Below are positions 56,290 to 64,000 of a stretch of 64,000 bases of DNA, one piece after another. The notes under the pieces are model-generated. The model saw nothing but the letters and a program-made list of their open reading frames with translations, made no database searches and was not told where the DNA came from. Position numbers and translations under genes: made by a program. Source of the DNA: Sphagnum magellanicum (lineage: Eukaryota; Streptophyta; Sphagnopsida; Sphagnales; Sphagnaceae); contig CM038907.1 in assembly GCA_021904315.1 (NCBI GenBank), positions 25,427,223 to 25,491,222 on the forward strand. The letters are read 5' to 3'. Numbering within the stretch: position 1 is the stretch's first letter; every line of letters starts with the position of its first letter.

Positions 56290-59190
56290 CTTATTATTAT
56301 TGTTCCTCAATGGTGTCTTTGTCTCCCCCCCCTCATGGGGAATTAGTTGAACATAGAGATATCAAAGCACTTTGGCAATTCTTTTTTGGTGATTGGGAGG
56401 AGTTTCAAACGAATCACCTTTTGTGGGCGTAGGTAATAACCTTGTCTTTAGTTATGGGCATGTTAGTTTTGCCCAATTTTGATTATGCCCCTATGGCACA
56501 CCCCCCCCCCCCATGTCGATTGGGACAAAGTTTTGCCTTAGGGTGTGGAGGAGTTTACACATCCTGCCAAGGCTCTTGCCCCTCTTGCCCCAACTTTGGC
56601 TTCTCTAGAGATAGTTAGCGCATTGCTAGCTTTGCACCCGTCGGACATAGATTCCATTTGCTCAGATTCTTTGTTGGACTTTAAACCTGATTTAGACCTT
56701 GAACTTTTTGTGGATTTTTTTAGGTTGATTTTTTTGTGCATGTTTTGTTTATTGGCTAGTGGTCCTTTTGGCGTGGTCTTCAAACATCTTTAAGATTCTT
56801 TTGACCCTAAGGATTTAACAAGTGGTTTAATTCAATTCCACCAATTGTGTTCCCATGTGGCCATGGGCCACATCCATAGGTCTGTGACTCAAGTTCTTGG
56901 GGCTAATAGGCTTTTGGTTTTGGCTAAGCCTTCTATGGCATCCATCAAATTGTAATGGAAGAGGTGTTCTACTAGCTAGTGAATAAGGCTTTATGCTTGT
57001 AATTTTGTGATTTTTTGTTTTTCATTTGTCACCATATCAATTTGGGGTGATGGTTAAAAGAGAGGTTGTGGTCTATAGTATTTGGGCCACTTTGGATGCC
57101 CATCCTAATTGGGTGGTGCTCCAAATAAACATTGTGAATGTTTTCAACACCATTTCATGTAAGGCCATTTTCTAAAAGCTTCGAATAATAGGGGGTTAAT
57201 TGTCATAACTTTTTCCTTTTGTTCGTTTTTTTTATAGCCTTCAAGTTCTTTTATACTTTAGTCATCATTTTTCTTCAAGGGTTTTGTTTGTCATTCTTTC
57301 TTCTATGGGCACATGTTAAGGTGACTCACTTACAAGGCTTCTTCTTGCCTTAGTTCATTTTCACGCTTCACATTATTTTTTAGGGTTTTTCCCTTTTTGT
57401 CTCTTCCTTTCCTTGGCCAATGACACCCATATCCTTAGCCTTGCCCATGTTGTCTCCCTCGCATTTGATCATTTTGTTTCCTAGTTAGCTTTTGTGGGGT
57501 TGTTTGTTCAACCTTATAAATGTGTAGCCTAGGTTCCATCTAACTTACCTCTTTGGTTTATCCCCCTTGCCAAGTTTTATTGCCCCCCTTAGTGGCATCA
57601 GGATTTTTGGCATCCTTTTTGGTTATGTTTCTTTCTCCTCTTTTTCTTTGTAGGAAGCTTTAGTTGAGGATGTTTGGCATGCAGACGTGTTCCCGAAATC
57701 AGGGGATGTCAAGGTGGTTTTTGGTTTTCTTACTGTTTCGCCCAGAGGCTTTCCTTTTTGTTTCGTTGTTTCCTCCCTCTTTTAGGTTTTTAGAGTTAGT
57801 TCATTGTTTTTGACTCCACCTTTATGGGAGTTTTTGAAAGACTTTTGGGTCTAGGCTCATTGGAATGCCTTGAAGCTTTTTTAGTTCGTTGATAGGTGGC
57901 TTTCCCCATTTCTAATGGGGGCATAAGGTTGATTTCCTTGGAGGTCATTGTTCCAGCTACCTATCTAAGGAGTTGAGCCTTATTAATCCTTGTCATAATT
58001 TCCAGGTTTTTGTTGGATTTTCACATGTTTTTGTTGGAAGCAATTGGTGTGAGCAACCCAAGGCCATTCCTTTTCCAAAATGCCTTTGAGATTAGTGCGA
58101 AAGCTTCTCCCCTCGGGGGTTGTTGCATGTGTCCCCCCTTTTAAGCTATTGGTTGAAAGAAGCATAGATCGCTTTCAAGAAAGTATTTCAGAGAGATTGC
58201 ACAACCATTCTTTTATTAACATCCTTTTTTATTTACCTTTTAATTCACATCGAGCATGCTTGAAATCGTGTGAAGGACTAGGTGTTGATGTTTGGTTGTT
58301 AGTTCGTCCAGTCATTTTTTTTCCACATGCCTTTAGATGTTTTTTCTACCACATTGCGCATTAGGTTGGGTCTTTCCCATCCTTTAATCCTTGGGGTGTC
58401 ACATTGCATTTGTAATCAACCTTTGGATCCTATGGGGATCCACCTTCTTTGTTGTGCACATGGTGAGGAAAGGACAACCTTACATGATGCTTTTGTGGCC
58501 ATTGCGAAAGATGCAGGACTTCATGTTTCACAAGAACAAACCCTTGTGTTCCCACCCCTTGCCCTACAATTTGTGTGTTGTCGAGTTAACATTGTGTTAT
58601 CAATCGATGGTGTTCGCATGTTGAAAGACGTTGTCATTGCCAATCCCACTTGAATTGATTTGGTGTCATGGGCTACACTTTCTCATGGGGTTACATCGAC
58701 AATCATGGCTTGGGTGAAAGATGATCTTTATCATGATCAATTTCCGATGGACATGTTTTTCCCTCTAGCTATAGAGGTTTTCGAATTTTTACACCAGCAA
58801 GCAAACGGGTTTTTTCATTGATGTGCCAACATGGCGTGGAAAGTGAAGGGCGGTAAAGGCCTTCCTCTCACAATTTTGTGTGCATTATATAGGTAGGCGT
58901 CAATGGCATTACAACGTGCTCGGTCGGTCTCTATTTTGAGAGGTGTTTGAAACATGTTGTTGTGATAGGTGAAGGTTCTTTTAGGCTAAGCATCCTTTCA
59001 AGAGGTCCTCCCCTTTCATTATTTGATATGCTTCTTGTGACAAGAAGGGGTTCAGGAACTTGATGTTCCCCGGTGGTTGCCTTCATTTGGTGGTTCTTTT
59101 GTTTTCTTGGCCGTGGGTCCCTCCCCTTTTTTTCCTTGTATTCCCCCTTTTTTGGCTGCTTTGATTTATTTATGATGGGCAGGGTTTCAT
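56290..59190 (+). pseudogene. LINE-type retrotransposon relic, + strand
   Basis: Successive frames hold an N-terminal block (HVDWDKVLP; FTHPAKALAPLAPTLASLE; open 56545-56793). The reverse transcriptase follows. FGVMVKREVVVYSIWATLDA and HPNWVVLQINIVNVFNTIS carry the first catalytic Asp position, changed to Asn. LANDTHILSLA stands where an A/YxDD box is expected, the first Asp again being Asn. Then come LRLVRKLLPSGVVACVPPF (58080-58364), the Cys/His block CICNQPLDPMGIHLLCCAHG, and NIVLSIDGVRMLKDVVIANP (58327-58653), which resembles a restriction-like endonuclease core. The tail reads PLAIEVFEFLHQQANGFFH. It has many stops and frameshifts. It is the same family as 47360-49130 and longer at the 5' end. 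Confidence 0.72.
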
Positions 59191-60662
59191 CAAACAAGAC
59201 ATGAAATGGTGCAGCGGTGCAGTGAATTTAGCCTCAAATTGTCTTCATCCACACCAAGAGAAATAATAGCACTATTGGAGGAGCAACATTTTGAAGGTAG
59301 AACAATTAGGGTAACAAGGTCTTCACTGAACAACAGTAAACAAACACTTATCTTTATATTTTCATTTTTTGTCATTTTTTAATGATCTTCATGACTATGA
59401 GCCTACCAAGTGAAGGTTTAAAATAGCTCTTTGAACTTCAAAAGCAATCGATCTATGTCCAAGGATCTTAAGCTCCAAACCATACACTATTTTCAAACCA
59501 TCCCCCTTTCTTTTTGGGGTTTTTTGGTTCATTTTGAGCAATCTCATGGGCAAGTGAAGGTACACATTACCTCTCTGAACTCCAAGAGGCAACCAAGTTA
59601 TGTCCCAAGGATTTGAAGCTCTCAAAAAGCTTGGTGAATAAAAACTGGCCCATCATGAGTAGCTAGATGTGACAGGCATCATGAGTAGGTGATCAATTTG
59701 AGGCTTTCATCTTCATAGGGTTTAGTATCTTGTGTTGTGGCACATTGAACACAAGACCATTGCACTAAGGTAGATCTTGCCCTGAATTTCTTCACAGGGC
59801 TTTGAGATTTAGGAGTATTTCACCACTGCAATCTCATCTTCAGATTAGGTCTACAATCTTCCACTGCAAGAAAAGGATGTACCAAGGAAAGCTTTAGTAA
59901 CTTTTAAGTGCCTTGGGACAAAAGATCACAGCAACACAAAAGCCACCTAGGACTCATTTCAGAGAGCTCAGCAAGGTTGCATACAATCTAGATAAGCACA
60001 AGCAACATCATGACTTTGACACAAAATCTGAACATCCCAGAAATTGCTGTCCCTAGATATGCATAAAAATTTGACCCATTTTCTGTTTCAGCTTACATTA
60101 CCATACTAGGGCTTGAAAAGATTAGAACATAATTGCTGCATTCTTCAGACAAACGCAAGCCTCTTTTATGTAGCATTATACAATAGGTCAGAAAAATTGT
60201 CCTTGGGTAAAGGGACTATGGGAGAGAAACATGTCTTTGGACACAAGGTCCATGTTGATGCACATGGCCTTTATGCCCCCATTTACAACCCTCTGGCAGC
60301 ATCAGAACGAACACATCATCAGAAATGAAAATTAATCAATGCTTCAACAACCCCTGCTCTGCCTCATTTGCATTCAGTGATGATTCCATCCAGCACTTCC
60401 ATCTTTATGGCAGGACTCCATGGCACACCAAAAAACCAAAAGATAACCAACCTACCTTCGTCACACTCCAGAAGATATCCACTTGTGTCCATTCCCACCA
60501 GAAAATTCTAGAAATGAAAAAACTTGCAGGGTGATGCTTTCAGCATGATCCATACCCAAGTGAAGTTCCATTTGCCACCATAACTGCAATCTTAAGAGAT
60601 TAATGTCTTCCGCAATGCAATTAACTGAACAGACATGAGAAGGATGTTGATCATTTCCACAC
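59191..60662. other. Region between LINE relic and the MA3 gene
   Basis: No gene seen. CTCTTTGAACTTCAAAAGCAA near 59429 and CTCTGAACTCCAAGAGGCAA near 59572 mark a diverged tandem pair, each followed by CC-A(G)GGATCTTAAGCTC-type wording. The right part, near 60540-60660, probably includes the 3' UTR of the MA3 gene (transcribed leftward). Confidence 0.45.
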
Positions 60663-63600
60663 TCACTTTCCCTTCTTAGTGTCGTTGGGTACTGTGAACT
60701 TGCTCATCTCATTTTCATCAAAGCTAGGCTTGAGCCATCCTTCTTGTTTGGCCTGCTCCACATACAATGCCGCTTTCTCTTTTGCATCCGGAATGTCAAG
60801 TGTGAGGTCATCCAGTGTGTCCAAAACCCGTCGAAATCCTTTCACCATCTGGCTAGTGTTAATTAGTCCCTCCTGGGCACATTCCCGCAGAAGGGAGAGG
60901 ACACGATCATTCTTTTTCTCCATTGCCATCACCAAGGCTTTCTTCACAACTTCATGATGGAAGAAGGGCATGTCCAGGTCACGAATGCATTGGCAAGTCT
61001 CAGCAAGCTCGCCACCTGCCTCAAACTCCTCAAGAAGCAGTTTAATTTTGTCCTTTGCATCTTCAACTGCTTGACCTGTGCCACCCCCACCCCAACAGCG
61101 CAATATGCGCTCACCTGCATGCCGTGCAGACAACACTGACTGTGCCATGTGCACTATCTCCCTTCCAAGACAGCCCTCAGGCAGTTGCTCATTAATCTCT
61201 TCCAAATATAGTGGGGCAAGAATATCATCAACCACTGCCCGTGCCAGAAATAATGCAAGCTCATTTGCTGCACAAGGAATGTCCAGTGCTGTGTCTTCTG
61301 CTGAGTGGAGCAGCAATGTAAATGCTCTAGCTATGCTTGCAATTGGTATCACTTCAGCATATAGGGCTGATAGTAGAACAGAAGCCATTTCCTTTTCTCG
61401 GTTTTTCCTGTTGAGCATCATCAACATGTCATCTTACATGAGAAGAAAAAAATAGAGGAAAGAAGAAAAGAGGAAAGGAAATTGCTAGAAATTTGTGGGT
61501 GGCAAAGACAAAGATGCAAACCGGTCCATGGCCAGAGTAATGAGTCTCTTCACAAAAGTAGCATGGTAATCAGGGGCAGCGAGATCCTCCAGGCTCAGTA
61601 TGACTTCACCAATGTCATCAGACAAGAAGTACTCTTGGATGATGGTTGTTGCCTTCAGCTTGAATATTCGGGCCTCTTTGGTTTCCACAGAAGCTGCTAG
61701 CTCTGAAGTTACTGCTCGGGAAAATGGAGCACTAACCCAACCCTCATCCACTGCCCTGGCAAAATGAAGGTGAACAAAAATACAAATATCAAAGAAATGG
61801 ACAATTAAAGCTATCATTTTTCTTCTCCAAGTTCTTCTGAATTTTGCATAAGTCAAGACAATAAATGAAAACTTGTCAAATCATGCTGACCTTGTAGTAA
61901 AAACCTCAAGCATCTCCTTTGCGTCAGGGATGTCCAATGCAAGGTCATGAATGGAATCAGACAGCCTTGTGAAGCCTTTGGCCATTTGACTGGATGTGAT
62001 GAGGCCTTCCTCTGCACTCTCCTGAAGTAAAGCCCAGATCTTTGCTTCTGCTGCTTTCTCTTCCATAGCTAAAACCAATGCCTTCTTGACTACCTCATGG
62101 TGGAAAAATGGTACATTCAGCTCACGAATGCAACAACATGCCTCAGCTTTATCACCACCCTCAACATACTCCTTCAACAAAGCAACAATCTTGGCCTGAA
62201 CTTCAGCAACAGTAGTGTGTGTGCTCCCACCCCATTTGCGCTCCACAACTTCCGCATGATGCGGTGCCAGCAAATAGCTCTTCTCTGCTTTCTGAATGAC
62301 AGCGATTCCCTTAGAACCTTCTGCCAGGACTTTTTGTGTCTTTGAGAGGAATGCTGGAGGGAGAATATCATCCACTACAGCTCGTGCCAAGAAAACTGCC
62401 AAAATGTCAACTGCATCTGGAATGTCAAGAGAGAGGTCATCAACTGACTCCAGCAGATTCCTGAAACCTTTGGCCAGCTGGTCTGGTTCAATCACATCCG
62501 CATATAGTGCGGACAGCAGCACTGATGCCATCTCTTTCTCACGGTCATGGCGGTCAAGTGCCATTGATACAAGCTTCTTCACAAAATAGTGGTGATAGTT
62601 GGGTGACCCCAAATTGCGTAAATCAGTTGCCATGCTGGTGACATCATCTGAAGCAAAATACTCTTCCACCAGGCTTGCCACCTTCTCCTTGAACTGTTCA
62701 AGTGACTGAGCCACTGGTGCTCCTACTAGCTTGTAAGGCTCCTGGAGACATGGACATCCCCATGAGCGAACACTGCTGTAATGATCTACAGAAACGAGAA
62801 TATAAAACCAGATGAATTTCCAGGTATTGCATAACTGGGTTAGTCCTTAAACAAACAAGCATCTGTTTCTTCATGCTGTTTTCTACACAGATTAGGGCTA
62901 TGTACTTTCCAAGAGCCCCGGGATTTCACGAAGAGTGGGGGAAATCAACCCATTTCTAATTTTTTTTGCTGCAGGATGGACCTCCCAAAACTTTTTAAGA
63001 TCTGAAAGAAAGCATGTATATTAACAAGTCATGTGCCCAACTACATCATGGACATATGGGCTGACTGTGAAGCTGTCACACAGTGTAGCTGATTGAATTC
63101 CAGTACATGCCAGCCCAAGTACAGGTAATGGGTACTTGAGAAATTGGAAAGAGATGGAGGACAGAATCCAATATTCATTATTCACATCAAAAGGTCCAGC
63201 CTCTTGAAAAAAAACTGAAGCATACCTCCTCGCTATCATAATTTGGGTCATTCCGATCTACTTGTAAGACTCCATCTGCACTTAAGAAGGAGCCCCATGT
63301 TCCTTTGCCTCCACCACCACCTAAATCAAGCTCAAAAAAACAATCAACACAAAGTAAGCAACAGATTTAGAACCATTTTCCAAACAGATGGACCTCATTT
63401 CTAAGCCCAGACACAAAAGAGAAACAAGAAATTCCAAAGAGAGATGGTGAAGACCTTTTTTAGGTCGGCCATTTTTCCCAGAATTCGAGCGCCGGTCTAG
63501 CTTTGCTTCAGCACTGGCACCTGCATTCAAGTTCTTAGTACCACCAGCTCCCAAGGCAGCTTCTGGCATTGTGTGATGTCCGTGAGATACTGATCGCATC

Positions 63601-63698
63601 AGTTTGCTTGATTCATCCACCATGACCTCCCTCCCATATGATGCTGACCTCATCAATTTCCGCTGCTCCTCTGTCAAAAACCCCATTGGTGCTGCCAT
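60663..63698 (-). CDS. Four-MA3-domain translation regulator (MRF/ECIP1, PDCD4-like), 5 exons
   Basis: Plant MRF proteins bind eIF4A through MA3 domains and tune translation downstream of TOR/S6K; one relative (ECIP1) interacts with EIN2. My model on the - strand is exons 63455-63698, 63226-63320, 61891-62741, 61522-61755 and 60663-61407. All introns are GT/AG and the frame is unbroken. The length is 722 aa, close to the usual length of about 700. The N-terminus reads MAAPMGFLTEEQRKLMRSAS, then the plant-typical GGGGGKGTWGSFLSADG and VDRNDPNYDSEE. The MA3 domains lie at about residues 126-245, 292-405, 427-545 and 590-705. Each shows the paired pattern, for example YHHYFVKKLVSMALDR with KEMASVLLSALYADV, and FFHHEVVKKALVLAME with QMAKGFTRL. 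The Ser/Arg-rich N-terminal part (RKLMRSASY, SKLMRSVSH) offers repeated RxxS sites that would suit S6K-type kinases; that is inference. The gene appears intact. Confidence 0.93.
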
Positions 63699-64000
63699 CT
63701 CTAGATCAGTGATAAATTAAACACCCTGTTCTCCTTCTGGGCGATGTCTGGGATAACCAGCTTTGACAATATTCTTGCTCACCCACCTCTGACTTTTTCA
63801 ACCTGGTATACAGAAGCATCAAAAGACTTAGCAATCTCCACATCAGCACACATCTGAGGGTTTAAGGTTTTGAAGCCCCCCCCGGACTTTATCTCCTTTA
63901 TCTCTTGAGATTACACCAGCATAGTTTCAACTCAAAACATCAGAGCTACCATCCAGTCGTTTAGGGTTGAGCATACCTGACCTTGCATAAGATTGCAGGT
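63699..64000 (-). promoter_or_regulatory. 5' leader/upstream region of the MA3 gene
   Basis: Directly upstream of the start codon on the - strand is TTATCACTGATCTAG just before AGATGG, so a 5' UTR intron ending a few bases before the ATG is possible. Pyrimidine-rich stretches around 63725-63745 (on the + strand, CTGTTCTCCTTCTGG) and 63890-63905 are present. No TATA box was placed, and the transcript start may lie beyond the window. Confidence 0.4.

Noticed and set aside
60679..62589. Several + strand frames of 61-125 codons opposite the MA3 gene
   Set aside because: They are antisense shadows of long, conserved - strand exons.

Overview
The window looks like nuclear DNA of a land plant with a large, repeat-rich genome. 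It is AT-rich, its genes are split by spliceosomal introns, and coding islands are separated by long stretches of decayed transposons of plant type: CACTA, Mutator-like/SWIM, Ulp1-bearing, hAT, Copia and LINE. I cannot fix the species. The LINE type and overall texture would suit a fern, lycophyte or gymnosperm as well as an angiosperm. No bacterial operon, CRISPR array, rRNA or tRNA was recognised.

Layout. From 1 to 4.4 kb is AT-rich intergenic DNA with degenerate tracts and a head-to-head telomere-like motif. From 4.4 to 15.3 kb is an old Ulp1-protease-carrying element on the + strand, split by a 6.1-kb CACTA-ended foldback structure (5370-11458) that is mostly one giant palindrome. From 16.6 to 18.3 kb is a Mutator-like (MULE) transposase relic with a SWIM-like finger on the - strand. 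From 19.2 to 20.9 kb is a Copia gag-pol relic on the - strand.

Three gene models can be assembled. (1) A TRM10-type tRNA m1R9 methyltransferase, + strand, 23245-25302, three exons; intron 1 holds a broken tandem copy of part of exon 2. (2) A five-exon gene of unknown function, - strand, 31405-34429, 524 aa, with a minisatellite inside an intron and a C/G-run minisatellite just past its 3' end. (3) A five-exon gene for a four-MA3-domain translation regulator of the MRF/ECIP1/PDCD4 type, - strand, 60663-63698, 722 aa; its reading frame closes exactly across all introns.

Between 35 and 60 kb the DNA is almost entirely repeat relics: dispersed AT-rich repeats, a pair of perfect hairpins, short tandem arrays, a hAT transposase pseudogene (42.1-43.8 kb), and two copies of one LINE family (47.4-49.1 kb on -, 56.3-59.2 kb on +). 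The three host genes look unrelated. Two belong to translation-linked housekeeping (tRNA modification, and eIF4A/TOR-linked control). The window shows no shared regulation among them.
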